Part shown: positions 17,197 to 26,327 of the stretch, piece by piece
Layout of the letters: every line of letters begins with the position of its first letter
Position numbering within the stretch: position 1 is the stretch's first letter
Source of the DNA: Lachnospiraceae bacterium
GTDB lineage: Bacteria > Bacillota > Clostridia > Lachnospirales > Lachnospiraceae
Direction: 5' to 3'
Length of the DNA stretch: 47,803 bases
Assembly (NCBI GenBank): GCA_030540075.1
Contig: JAUNWX010000014.1
Span: 1-47,803, forward strand
Program-made: the position numbers and the translations under genes
The notes under the pieces: generated by a model
The model's database searches: none
What the model was told of the DNA's origin: nothing
Seen by the model: only the letters and a program-made list of their open reading frames with translations

Positions 17197-18081
17197 CTAC
17201 AGCGCACTGAGAATGTCCTCGAACTGTACGCCGTAGACGACCGGGACCTGCTCCTCCTCGCTGTGGCGGATGCAGAGCGCGACGAAGTCGGCCGCACGGC
17301 AGGTGGCGTTTTCGAGCGTCTCACCGCGGAGACACAGACTCGCGACGATGGCACTGAAGAGGTCGCCGGTACCCGGGCGGGCATCGCCGGTACGGGCATG
17401 CTCGACGAAACGGAGATCGCCGTCCGCCTCCGATACGACATTGATCAGGGCTTCCGGAGCCGTGGCTACAGCCTCTTCTGTCTCCGCGTAAGCCTCGACG
17501 CCGGTCACGATGATCTGTCCGTTTGTCAGGTGATGAAGCTCCGAAAGCAGGGCGTGCATCACCATCCCGCGTGTCGCTTCGCTCGTACAGCGGTCGAGCG
17601 TCTCCTTCAGTCCCGCATAATCGAAGTCGGCGAGGAAAGCCGCTTCCGTGAGGTTCGGGCAGATGAGATCCGCCTTCCGACAGAGCGCACGCATCGCCTC
17701 GATATGCTCCTCTGTCATCCCGCGGTAGAGCCGGCCGTGATCCGCCATCGCCGGGTCGAGGAAGATACGGAGCTTCGGATTCCGCTGCTTCTCCGCCTCG
17801 AGATACGCGTCGAGGGCCCGGAGATCCGTACAGTCACCGAGGTAGCCGATCAGGATGCCATCAAAATGGATGTTATTTTCGCTCAATGTCTCGAGCCGCT
17901 CTTCCATCACCTCCCCGAGTCCTGTACTGGATACGTGGGGGAAGGCCGTATGGTTGCTGAGCACCGCGGTCGGAATCGGACAGGCGGTGAGCCCGAGTGC
18001 CGAGACGACCGGAATCTGGATGGAAAGCGAGCAGCGTCCGACACTGCATAAATCATTGATGAGCGCTAGTTTCTTTAACAC
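17197..18081 (-). CDS. Pyridoxal/pyridoxamine kinase (PdxY-like, ribokinase superfamily)
   Basis: Predicted B6-vitamer kinase making pyridoxal 5'-phosphate or the pyridoxamine form. The 294-residue product begins with INDLCSVGRCSL, a signature close to that of the PdxK/PdxY group, and carries the ribokinase-family catalytic motif GTGDLF at 237-242 with Asp240 as base. The GTG start has AGGAG six bases upstream. It lies 11 bases after rpe and ends the long priA-to-rpe cluster. In Bacillus this slot after rpe is held by thiN (thiamine pyrophosphokinase), so the end gene of the cluster differs here. Another substrate of the superfamily, such as HMP, is a less likely reading. Confidence 0.85.
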   Translation of the reverse strand: MLKKLALINDLCSVGRCSLSIQIPVVSALGLTACPIPTAVLSNHTAFPHVSSTGLGEVMEERLETLSENNIHFDGILIGYLGDCTDLRALDAYLEAEKQRNPKLRIFLDPAMADHGRLYRGMTEEHIEAMRALCRKADLICPNLTEAAFLADFDYAGLKETLDRCTSEATRGMVMHALLSELHHLTNGQIIVTGVEAYAETEEAVATAPEALINVVSEADGDLRFVEHARTGDARPGTGDLFSAIVASLCLRGETLENATCRAADFVALCIRHSEEEQVPVVYGVQFEDILSAL

Positions 18082-18092
18082 GAAGGACTCCT

Positions 18093-18755
18093 TTATGCGT
18101 GCAGGATGGCGTTAAATGCCTTTACATTCTCCGCCATACGCTCCCGTGGCTTGAAGACGGCAGAGCCGGCGATGAAGAAGTTCGCACCGGCATCCTTGAT
18201 TTCCTGTACGTTGTCGAGGGTGACGCCACCATCGATGCCGATGTTCAGCTCGAGGCCGAGGGCGTCTGCCCGCTGACGAAGGGCACGGATCTTCTCGATC
18301 GTATACGGGATCAGCTTCTGACCACCGAAGCCCGGGTTGACCGACATGATGAGCACGAGGTCCAGCATCGGAAGAACGCAGTCCAGGGTGCTGATCGGGG
18401 TCGCCGGATTCAGGGCCACACCGGCCTTGAGGCCGCGCTCCCGGATCTGCTGCAGGGTACGATCGAGGTGGATGCAGGCCTCCTGGTGTACGGTGATGCC
18501 ATCGGCACCGGCATCGGCGACCGCATCGATGTAGCGGCCCGGCTCGGAGACCATCATATGTACATCGAAGAAACAGTGGTTATCCTTGCGTACCGACTGG
18601 ATCACCGGCATACCGAAGGAAATATTCGGCACGAAATCGCCATCCATCATATCGAAGTGCAGGTACTTCGTACCGGCCTCCTCGAGTACGCGGAGGTCCT
18701 CACGCAGGGTTCCGAAATCAGCAGATAAAATCGATGGGGACAGATCATAATTCAT
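18093..18755 (-). CDS. rpe: Ribulose-phosphate 3-epimerase
   Basis: Interconverts ribulose 5-phosphate and xylulose 5-phosphate in the pentose phosphate pathway. The 220-residue TIM barrel shows LSPSILSADFG at the start, LHFDMMDGDFVPNISFG with metal ligands, VNPGFGGQKLIP for phosphate binding and IDGGV near the C-terminus. AGAGGAG precedes the ATG at 18755; a 34-codon upstream extension has no homology. The 130-base gap after rsgA contains a 7-bp inverted repeat (GCCGTCT/AGACGGC, about 18771-18786) directly before the ribosome binding site. Confidence 0.96.
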   Translation of the reverse strand: MNYDLSPSILSADFGTLREDLRVLEEAGTKYLHFDMMDGDFVPNISFGMPVIQSVRKDNHCFFDVHMMVSEPGRYIDAVADAGADGITVHQEACIHLDRTLQQIRERGLKAGVALNPATPISTLDCVLPMLDLVLIMSVNPGFGGQKLIPYTIEKIRALRQRADALGLELNIGIDGGVTLDNVQEIKDAGANFFIAGSAVFKPRERMAENVKAFNAILHA

Positions 18756-18885
18756 AGTATTCTCCTCTGCCGTCTTCAGACGGCGTTTCAAAATAGATCG
18801 ATTCAGATGCAGGCGATGTGCTTCGATTGCCTGCCGCAAGAGCATCCGCACATGCACAGCTGCATATCTCAGTCTGCGCAGAGGC

Positions 18886-19872
18886 TCAGTATCGCTTCTG
18901 GTCCTTCAGCTCCTGATAGAGCATAACATAGCTTTCATAGCGCTCGCGAGCGATCTTTCCTTCCTCGACCGCACGCTTCACCGCACAGTCCTTTTCACCG
19001 ATGTGCACGCAGGTGTTGAAGCGGCACGCACTGCGGTAGTCCTCAAACTCCGGAAAGTAGTACATGAGCCGTTCCGGCTCGATGTCCGTCACATAGAGAG
19101 AGGTGAAGCCCGGTGTATCGAGCACATAGGTCTCATCATCGATGTAAAAGAACTCCGAGTGACGGGTCGTGTTCTTCCCGCGCTCGATCTTCTTACTGAG
19201 CTCACCGGTTTCCATATTCGCCGCCGGATGGATGAGATTCGTGAGCGAAGACTTGCCGACACCACTCGGGCCGGAAAGGACGGTGGTCTTTCCGCGCAGT
19301 ACTTCCATGATCTTCGGTAGACTGTCCTCGTTCCGGGTACTGATTTCGAGCACCGGATAGCCCGCCCGACGGTAGATCTCAGGAATCAGCTCCGGATGCT
19401 CCGCATGGATCTCCGGGATGGTCTTCACCCGTGATTTTTTCTTCTTCCAGGCGTCTCGATCCTCCGGCATCGTCTCCGCTTCCTCAGCCGGATCCTCACC
19501 CGGCTGCACGAGGTCGACCTTGTTAAAAAAAATCACCACCGGGATCTCCCGCTGCTCCATATGGATGAGGAAGCGGTCGAGCAGGTTCAGATTCGGATCC
19601 GGATGACGGAGTGCGAAGATGACGACCGCCTGGTCGACGTTCGCAACTGCCGGCCGGATCAGCTGATTTTTCCGTGGCAGGATACGGATGACGGAGCCCT
19701 CTCGCTCCTTCTCCGAATCCTGTACCGGTTCGATCTCCGCATCATCGCCGACGAGCGGCTTCTCGTTCCGGTTCCGGAAGATGCCCTTCGCACGGCACTC
19801 ATAGTCGCCCTCCGGGGTATGGACATAGTAGAAGCCACCGATGCCCTTGTAAATTTTACCTTTTAAAACCAT
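18886..19872 (-). CDS. rsgA: Small ribosomal subunit biogenesis GTPase RsgA
   Basis: Circularly permuted GTPase that checks 30S maturation. The 328-residue protein has an N-terminal OB fold, then the G motifs in permuted order: FNKVDL (G4) before GPSGVGKSS (G1) and DTPGF (G3), and a C-terminal zinc-binding knuckle (CRFNTCVHIGEKDC). Between G4 and G1 a charged insert (about 125-160) is longer than usual. AGAGG precedes the ATG, 11 bases after the kinase gene. The prpC-prkC-rsgA-rpe order is conserved in Bacillota, and RsgA is a known PrkC phosphorylation target in Bacillus. Confidence 0.96.
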   Translation of the reverse strand: MVLKGKIYKGIGGFYYVHTPEGDYECRAKGIFRNRNEKPLVGDDAEIEPVQDSEKEREGSVIRILPRKNQLIRPAVANVDQAVVIFALRHPDPNLNLLDRFLIHMEQREIPVVIFFNKVDLVQPGEDPAEEAETMPEDRDAWKKKKSRVKTIPEIHAEHPELIPEIYRRAGYPVLEISTRNEDSLPKIMEVLRGKTTVLSGPSGVGKSSLTNLIHPAANMETGELSKKIERGKNTTRHSEFFYIDDETYVLDTPGFTSLYVTDIEPERLMYYFPEFEDYRSACRFNTCVHIGEKDCAVKRAVEEGKIARERYESYVMLYQELKDQKRY

Positions 19873-19883
19873 GCATTACCTCT

Positions 19884-22040
19884 CTAAGACCGTGGTGCGA
19901 AATTCACGGTATAGGATGCGATGACGGTATCGTTCGACGCATCGACGATTTCGACGGTGCCCTTTCCGATGCCTGCGGCACCCTTGATGTTCGGGATCAC
20001 GACCTGAAGCTCGGTGCCGGCTTCATAGCTGCGTGCCTCCTGCAGTGTCGTGTAGCGCTCCGCCCCATCGATTTCCTGGCAGAGACGGATCAGGATGATC
20101 CGCCTGGTATCCGCCGCCGGACTGGTTTCGCCGCCGATCTTCACCGCGGTATTGATCGAGCCGTACCACACACCCTGACTGTCGGCCACGGTACTCTTCT
20201 GGCTCGTCTCTCCGTCGGAACCGGAGGAAATCGTCAGCGAGATCGTCGTCCCCTTCAGGACCACGGAACCCGGTGTCAGGCTCTGGTCGATGACGGTATT
20301 CTCCTCATGCTCCTCATCCGGCACATAGTCGATGCCATCGAGTGTGAGTCCGGCATTCTCCAGTGCGGTCTGCGCATCGTCTTCGCTCAGTGTACGCAGC
20401 TCCGGCACCAGCGCCATACCATTCTCGCTTGCAGAACCGGCGGAACGTGTGATGATCAGCATCGACGTTCCGCTGGTATCCGGCTTGTTCGTGCTGATGA
20501 TATTGCCCAGCGGCACCGTCTCGGAGAACGCATCCTGGATCTTATAGTTGATCTTTCGTTTTTCCAGCGCCTCGACCAGGGTGTCGCACTTCACGGCATG
20601 CAGCGCGTCCAGCTTCTCCGGTGTTGCCGGATCATAGAAGCGGATGGTCTCTGCCCCCTTCGACACCGTCACATCGAGGGTACTGCCGCTCTGGATCTTC
20701 TCCTTCTGGTAGGCGATGATCGTGCCCTCCGTCGGATACTGATCCGAGAAGCTTTCCTTCGTGGTCCGGAGATGGATATTGTAGGCGCCGAGATAGTCCT
20801 CGGCCTCCTCCACGGTCTTTCCGAGGATATTCGGAAGCAGGTTATCCAGCGCGGAGATCGTGATATTGATGGTGCCCGACTCCGTCTCCGTCGCCGTCTG
20901 CTCCAGCGGCTGTGTGGTCTCCAGCGCCGTCCGGCTGTCCCGGAAGAAGGAGAACATATTGCGGCCGATGATCAGCACCAGCACGATGATCAGCAGGATA
21001 CAGACGCCGGCGATCACACGGTAGATCTTCGTCATGTGGAAGCTGGTTTCATCTTCCTCCTCGTCACCAAGCGGAAGCGCGTCCGTATCATCGAGATGCG
21101 CGAGCTTCTTCCGCAGCTTCTGCCGGTGCTTCAGCTGATTCAGCTCCCGCGGGGACAGCACCCGGGTCTCACTGAGGTCCTCCGGCATCTCACCGGACAT
21201 GAAGGAACCGCTCGGATCCTTCAGTGCCTTTCGGAGGTCCTCCATCAGCTCACCGATGTGCTGGTAGCGGAGCTTTCCCTTCTTCTGCATGCACTTATAT
21301 ACGGCCATATCGAGGGCCGGGTACACATCCGGTACCAGCTCCTTCACATGCGGGATCGGATTCTCGAGGTGTGCGAAGACGACGGACACCGAGGTGTCGC
21401 CATCATACGGCACCTGCCCCGTCAGCATCTCATACATCGTACAGCCGAAGCTGTAGATATCCGAACGCTCATCCGACTGCCCCGAGCGGGCCTGTTCCGG
21501 CGAAATATAGTGGACGGAGCCCATAACGGTAGCATTGACCGTCTGCTGCGTCGCGGCACGCGCGATGCCGAAGTCCGCCACCTTCACGTTTCCCTCGCTG
21601 TCGACGATGATGTTCTGCGGCTTGATATCCCGGTGCACGATGCCCATCTTATGCGCAAGCTCGATGCCGGCCGCCGCCTGCAGTGCGATGGCGATGGTCT
21701 CCTGTGAGTCCATGCGTCCCGCACGCTTGATATAGTTTTTCAGTGTGATGCCCTCGACGAGCTCCATCACGATGTAGTGCAGCTTCGTCTCCGGATTGTC
21801 GACGATATCGTAGACCGCGACGATGTTCGGATGATTCAGCTTCGCTGCCGCCTGGGCCTCGTTCTGAAACTTCCGGATGAAATCCTCATCCTCGCAGTAC
21901 TCCTCCTTCAGGACCTTGATCGCGACCTCACGGCCCATCTTCCGATCGTTGGCACGATAGACATAGCTCATGCCGCCCTGTCCGATCAGCGTGTCGATCT
22001 CATAACGTTCGTCGAGCAGCTGTCCCAGCTCTACCATCAT
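19884..22040 (-). CDS. prkC: PASTA-domain Ser/Thr protein kinase (PrkC/Stk1 type)
   Basis: Transmembrane kinase that senses cell-wall fragments. The 718 residues hold a kinase domain at about 10-275 (Gly loop IGQGGMSYVY, Lys42 in VAIKVL, catalytic Asp138 in VHRDIKPQN, DFG, activation-loop TVNATVMGSVHYISPEQA), a juxtamembrane basic region, one membrane segment near 338-362, and an extracellular part with three PASTA-like repeats followed by a C-terminal non-PASTA domain of about 110 residues. Its ATG overlaps the prpC stop (ATGA), the normal kinase-phosphatase coupling. A role in growth control, dormancy exit or wall synthesis is inferred from the family. Confidence 0.96.
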   Translation of the reverse strand: MMVELGQLLDERYEIDTLIGQGGMSYVYRANDRKMGREVAIKVLKEEYCEDEDFIRKFQNEAQAAAKLNHPNIVAVYDIVDNPETKLHYIVMELVEGITLKNYIKRAGRMDSQETIAIALQAAAGIELAHKMGIVHRDIKPQNIIVDSEGNVKVADFGIARAATQQTVNATVMGSVHYISPEQARSGQSDERSDIYSFGCTMYEMLTGQVPYDGDTSVSVVFAHLENPIPHVKELVPDVYPALDMAVYKCMQKKGKLRYQHIGELMEDLRKALKDPSGSFMSGEMPEDLSETRVLSPRELNQLKHRQKLRKKLAHLDDTDALPLGDEEEDETSFHMTKIYRVIAGVCILLIIVLVLIIGRNMFSFFRDSRTALETTQPLEQTATETESGTINITISALDNLLPNILGKTVEEAEDYLGAYNIHLRTTKESFSDQYPTEGTIIAYQKEKIQSGSTLDVTVSKGAETIRFYDPATPEKLDALHAVKCDTLVEALEKRKINYKIQDAFSETVPLGNIISTNKPDTSGTSMLIITRSAGSASENGMALVPELRTLSEDDAQTALENAGLTLDGIDYVPDEEHEENTVIDQSLTPGSVVLKGTTISLTISSGSDGETSQKSTVADSQGVWYGSINTAVKIGGETSPAADTRRIILIRLCQEIDGAERYTTLQEARSYEAGTELQVVIPNIKGAAGIGKGTVEIVDASNDTVIASYTVNFAPRS

Positions 22041-22786
22041 ATCGTCGCCTCCTCTCGGTAAGGGCCGGTCAGGACGATACCGATATTGTCCTTGCCGCCG
22101 TTGATGTTTGCCATATCGATGAGTGCCTGTACCTTTTCCTGTACCGTGCTGTGCTCACGAATGATGTTCCGGATGCTTTCATTATCGACCATGTTGGAGA
22201 GACCGTCCGAGCAGAGAAGCAGATAATCGCCCTCACTGAGCTCGATCTCGAAGAAATCAGCCTCCACCTGCGGCTCGATGCCGACGGCCCGCGTGATGAT
22301 ATTGCGGGACTCCATGTACTCCTTCGAGCCACGCCGCATGAGACCACGCCGTACCATCTCCTCAACATAGGAGTGGTCCCGTGTGATCTGACGGATGCTG
22401 TTTCCGTGGATGAGGTAGGCCCGCGAATCGCCGATATTACCGATGGTCAGATTCGACTCCTCGATAAACGCGATCACGAGCGTCGTGCCCATCCCGCTCA
22501 GATTCGTATTCTGCTGTGCCAGACGATAGAGCCGCTGGTTCACGTCCCGGATTCCCTCCTGCAGCAGGCGGATCTCCGGCTGCGGCTCTGCGGCCTTCTC
22601 TATATAGCTCCGGAGCTCATCGACCGCATAGCGGGAGGCGTAGTCCCCCGCCTTGTGGCCGCCCATCCCGTCCGCGAGCAGAAAAAGATTCGGCAGTGCC
22701 CCCACCGGCTGATCGCTCGCGAAGACGTAATCCTGGTTCATACGTCGCCGCTGTCCCTTATCGGTTTTCGCGTAAAAATCCATCAT
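22037..22786 (-). CDS. prpC: PP2C-type serine/threonine phosphatase
   Basis: Dephosphorylates targets of the adjacent PASTA kinase. The 249-residue product shows all PP2C metal motifs: NQD at 17-19, LADGMGG at 37-43, GDSRAYL, CSDGLSNMV and the C-terminal GGKDNIGIVL. The stop overlaps the kinase start by four bases. A moderate AGGTGA site precedes two consecutive ATG codons. The 144 bases between rlmN and this gene contain a small imperfect hairpin (about 22857-22878) and no gene I can support. Confidence 0.95.
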   Translation of the reverse strand: MMDFYAKTDKGQRRRMNQDYVFASDQPVGALPNLFLLADGMGGHKAGDYASRYAVDELRSYIEKAAEPQPEIRLLQEGIRDVNQRLYRLAQQNTNLSGMGTTLVIAFIEESNLTIGNIGDSRAYLIHGNSIRQITRDHSYVEEMVRRGLMRRGSKEYMESRNIITRAVGIEPQVEADFFEIELSEGDYLLLCSDGLSNMVDNESIRNIIREHSTVQEKVQALIDMANINGGKDNIGIVLTGPYREEATI

Positions 22787-22930
22787 GCTTCACCTGTAAC
22801 TTCTGTAACTTCATCATCGTCGTCCAATGTAGACGTCCTCAACATCCTCACTTCACAGTGCCTTGTGGCATCCACTGCTGAACGAGGTCACGTATCATCA
22901 CGCGCCCATCGCAGCACCTCGGTTCGCCCA

Positions 22931-23998
22931 CTACGCCTTCGAATCGATGCCCTCCGTCTCGAGGTAATCCCGGCGGAGCTGGCCGCAGGAGCCGGAGATA
23001 TCGGAGCCCATCTCCCGGCGGATCGTCGCCGCGATGCCGTTCCGCTCCAGAATATGCTGGAAGGCCTCGACCTTCGAGCGGTCCGGCCGTTTCCAGTCCC
23101 GCTCCTTGATCGGATTCACCGGAATCAGGTTCACGTGGCACTGCAGCTTGCCGCCGTTCTTCATGCTGCGGATGAGCTTCACAAGCTCCATCGCCTCGGC
23201 CTTGTTATCATTGACACCCTCGACGACGGAATACTCGAAGGTCACCCGTCGACCGGTCTTCTCGAAGTAGTATTCGATGGCCGGCATGATCTCCGAGAGC
23301 GAATACTTGTTGGCGATCGGCATCAGGGTCTTCCGCGTCTCATCATTCGGCGCATGAAGACTCAGCGCCAGCGTGATTCCGTAGTTTTCGTCAGCCAGCT
23401 GGCGGATCTTCGGCACCAGACCGCAGGTCGAGATCGTGATGTTCCGTCGCGAGATATGGAGTCCGTTTTCGTCCGAGATCATACGGATGAAACGGGTGAA
23501 CTCATCATAGTTATCAAGCGGTTCACCAGAGCCCATGATGACGATGTTGTCAACCCGGGTGCCCGTCGTCCGCTGGATCTGGTAGATCTGTCCGAGCATC
23601 TCTCCGCTCGTCAGGTTCCGTGCGAGGCCGTCGAGGGTCGAGGCACAGAACTTACAGCCCATGCGGCAGCCGACCTGCGAGGAGATGCAGACGCTGTGCC
23701 CGTGCTGGTACTCCATCCAGACGGACTCGATGACGTGCCCGTCCTGCATACGGAAGATAAATTTCTTCGTACCATCGATCTTCGAGGTGAGCACCTCCAC
23801 CGTTTCCGGCAGGGCCACACTGTACTCCGCACTCAGCCGATCGCGAAGTCCCTTCGAGATGTTCGTCATCTCGTCGTAGTGCTCCACCAGATTCTGGTGC
23901 AGCCAGGTATAGATCTGCTTCGCACGGAACGGCTTCTCACCCATCTCCTCGAGCAGCTTTTTCAAATCATTGATTTCTAAATCGCGTAAATTCTTCAT
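22931..23998 (-). CDS. rlmN: Dual-specificity 23S rRNA/tRNA adenine C2-methyltransferase RlmN
   Basis: Radical SAM enzyme methylating A2503 of 23S rRNA and A37 of some tRNAs. The 355-residue protein has the cluster motif Cys111-x3-Cys115-x2-Cys118 (in GCRMGCKFCAS), MGSGEPLDNYD for SAM binding, and the second conserved cysteine Cys338 in SGSCGQL used in the methyl transfer. The start ATG overlaps the rsmB stop by four bases, so the two rRNA methyltransferases are translationally coupled. Confidence 0.97.
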   Translation of the reverse strand: MKNLRDLEINDLKKLLEEMGEKPFRAKQIYTWLHQNLVEHYDEMTNISKGLRDRLSAEYSVALPETVEVLTSKIDGTKKFIFRMQDGHVIESVWMEYQHGHSVCISSQVGCRMGCKFCASTLDGLARNLTSGEMLGQIYQIQRTTGTRVDNIVIMGSGEPLDNYDEFTRFIRMISDENGLHISRRNITISTCGLVPKIRQLADENYGITLALSLHAPNDETRKTLMPIANKYSLSEIMPAIEYYFEKTGRRVTFEYSVVEGVNDNKAEAMELVKLIRSMKNGGKLQCHVNLIPVNPIKERDWKRPDRSKVEAFQHILERNGIAATIRREMGSDISGSCGQLRRDYLETEGIDSKA

Positions 23999-25467
23999 TC
24001 TTTTCGAAATACCGTAAGATAAAATCCGTCGGAAGGCTCGCCCGGCAGGAACTTCCGCTCCTTCTCGAGGGTGAAGCCCCCCTTCGCCAGGATATAGTCC
24101 CGGTTGTCTTCATTTTCTTCCTTCGTCAGTGTGCAGGTGGAGTACAGGAGCTTCCCGCCCGGCTTCACATAGCTGCATACCGTGTCGAGGATCTCCCGCT
24201 GCAGCTTCTGCAGCTCCCGGATCCCTTCACGGCTCGCATTGAAGCGGATATCCGGCTTCTTCCCGAGGATACCGAGACCGGAGCACGGGAGGTCAGCGAG
24301 GACGATGTCGGCCGTTCCCTGTCCCCCGGCATCCAGCAGCGTCGGATCCGGTGTGCGTGCATCGTGCACCTGTGCTGTGATATTCGTCAGCTGCTGCCGT
24401 ACGATGTTCTGCTCGATGAGTACCACCTTCGCTTCCGTGAGGTCCCGCGCATCGACGTGGCCTGTGCCCTCGAGGAGGGCGGCGATATGGCAGCTCTTGC
24501 CGCCCGGTGCCGCACAGACATCGACGACCTGATCGCCCGGCTGCGGGTCAGCTTCGATCCCGACCTGCTGTGAGGCATAGTCCTGGATGGTGATCTCGCC
24601 ACGCTGGAAGGCCTCGCTGTGGACGATATCGCCTTCCATCTCCTCGCAGTGACCATCCTGGAAGCGGACGAAATTCTTCTTTTCGCCCTGGAGGAACCAG
24701 GCAAGCATGCGCTCGCTCTCCTCCCGTCCATAGACTTTCTTCAGGGCATCGTACATCCAGAGCGGTACACTGTAGCGGATATAGGCCGGTGTCTTTCCGG
24801 TATGGGCGAGGTTCTGGAAGATGATCTCCTTATCCCGGGAAACACTCCGGAGCACGCCGTTTACAAAGCCGCTCAAGAAGAAGACCTTATCCTCCTGGCT
24901 CTTCACGAGCTCGACCGCCTCGTTGATGGCCGCACTGTCCGGCACCTTATCCATATACAGGATCTGGTAGCTGCCCATGCGGAGCACCGTCCGGACCAGC
25001 GGCTCCATGTTTTTCGTATGGGTCTTACTGAGCTGGTTCAGGACGAAGTCGATCTGAATCGTGTACTCGAGGGTTCCCTCGACGAGCCGCGTCACGAAGG
25101 CACGGTCGCGCGCGGTCCAGTCCGGATGCGCCGACAGTGCATCGCGGAGCACGATATGCGAGAGCTTCTTCTCCTCGAGAATCTTCATAAGGCTAAGTAC
25201 AGCAATAGATCGCGGCGTCGCTGCGGTCTTTTCTCTCGAAATCTCTGATATTTTCTTCTCCGGCGTCTTCACCGGACCACGGCCCTGCTGCGGACCTCTC
25301 CGCCCTGCGTACGCACCATGCTGTGCATCGCGCCGACCGTGTGGTCCCTTCGATCCACGTGTCTCTCTCGTATCTGCTGTATCCGCGGCCTTTTTTCCGG
25401 CATGCATGAACTTATGCAGCGGGCCCTCTGCCCGGGTCTTTCTATTTCGCTGATTTTTATTATCCAT
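23995..25467 (-). CDS. rsmB: 16S rRNA cytosine-967 C5-methyltransferase RsmB
   Basis: SAM-dependent methyltransferase for 16S rRNA. An N-terminal NusB-like RNA-binding domain (about 84-220) precedes the catalytic domain with VCAAPGGKS (about 316), DLPCSGLG and the nucleophile in STCTLTKEEN (about 446). The 490 residues include about 80 extra N-terminal residues rich in Lys, Arg, Gly and His before the NusB domain. No ribosome binding site stands before the ATG at 25467; GAGAGG is 22 bases away, and later candidates (Met21, Val66) are no better, so the start is uncertain. A TATACT at 25499-25504 could be a -10 box but lacks a -35. Confidence 0.9.
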   Translation of the reverse strand: MDNKNQRNRKTRAEGPLHKFMHAGKKAADTADTRETRGSKGPHGRRDAQHGAYAGRRGPQQGRGPVKTPEKKISEISREKTAATPRSIAVLSLMKILEEKKLSHIVLRDALSAHPDWTARDRAFVTRLVEGTLEYTIQIDFVLNQLSKTHTKNMEPLVRTVLRMGSYQILYMDKVPDSAAINEAVELVKSQEDKVFFLSGFVNGVLRSVSRDKEIIFQNLAHTGKTPAYIRYSVPLWMYDALKKVYGREESERMLAWFLQGEKKNFVRFQDGHCEEMEGDIVHSEAFQRGEITIQDYASQQVGIEADPQPGDQVVDVCAAPGGKSCHIAALLEGTGHVDARDLTEAKVVLIEQNIVRQQLTNITAQVHDARTPDPTLLDAGGQGTADIVLADLPCSGLGILGKKPDIRFNASREGIRELQKLQREILDTVCSYVKPGGKLLYSTCTLTKEENEDNRDYILAKGGFTLEKERKFLPGEPSDGFYLTVFRKE

Positions 25468-25595
25468 GAAACGTTATTTCTACAGATTCCTCTCGTTTAG
25501 TATACCGTGTTCTGCCACACGATATGTAATATTTTATCCCGTCGCTGTCCGCTGCCCCTCCATTCATTTTCGGAGATTCGGATATCGGGACTTCG

Positions 25596-26309
25596 TCAGT
25601 CGTCACGTCGCCGGCTGCCCCGCGTCAGGATCAGCAGTCGGAGCAGCTGTAAGAGGGACGACGCCGCTGCGGCGACATAGGTGAGCGCAGCCGCTGTTAG
25701 AACCGCCTTCACACCATCGAGCTCCTCTTCGCTCAGCACCTGATTCTCACGCAGCGTCTTCACCGCACGGCGGGATGCATCAAACTCGACCGGAAGGGTC
25801 AGAAGCTGGATCGAGATCGCCACGATGAAGGCGATGATTCCGATCTTGATGAGCGGCGTCCAGCTGATGAGGATCCCGAAAAAGATCATCGGAATCGAGA
25901 TCTTCGAAGCGACGGCGCAGGCCGGCGTGATCGTACGCGTCAGTACCAGCGGTCCGTAGCAGACATGATCCTGGATCGCATGACCGCACTCGTGGGCGGC
26001 AACACCGATGGCGGCGATCGAGCTGCTGTTGATCGTCGATTCACTGAGGTTCAGGACCTTCTTGCTCGGCACATAATTATCCGTCAGATTTCCGGCGATC
26101 CCCTGTACACGGACGTTTGTGATGTCGTTCCGGCTCAGGATCAGACGGGCGGCGTCTGCACCGGTGATGCCGGCGCGTGCGCCGATCTTCGCATATTTCT
26201 GAAAGGTCCGGTTGACATTGGCACTTGCCATCATCGATAAGATGACGCCGATCAGCACCAGGATGTAGGTCGGATCATAATACATCGGATACCCATAGTA
26301 ACCGTACAT
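25596..26309 (-). CDS. Zinc metallopeptidase, YugP family
   Basis: Membrane-embedded predicted neutral zinc peptidase (COG2738). The 237-residue product has a Tyr-rich start (MYGYYGYPMYYDP), a membrane segment at about 14-30, the zinc site AAHECGHAIQD with the HExxH pattern near 106-110, two further membrane segments (about 128-175) and the downstream acidic ligand region PVEFDASRRA. GGAGG precedes the ATG. It lies 18 bases after fmt; insertion between fmt and rsmB is common in Clostridia. Its substrate is not known. Confidence 0.9.
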   Translation of the reverse strand: MYGYYGYPMYYDPTYILVLIGVILSMMASANVNRTFQKYAKIGARAGITGADAARLILSRNDITNVRVQGIAGNLTDNYVPSKKVLNLSESTINSSSIAAIGVAAHECGHAIQDHVCYGPLVLTRTITPACAVASKISIPMIFFGILISWTPLIKIGIIAFIVAISIQLLTLPVEFDASRRAVKTLRENQVLSEEELDGVKAVLTAAALTYVAAAASSLLQLLRLLILTRGSRRRDD

Positions 26310-26327
26310 AGCATTTCCTCCTATGCC

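Noticed and set aside
20307-21707. Plus-strand frame of 466 codons
   Set aside because: Lies opposite the PASTA kinase gene, is Arg/His/Leu-rich and shows no domain.
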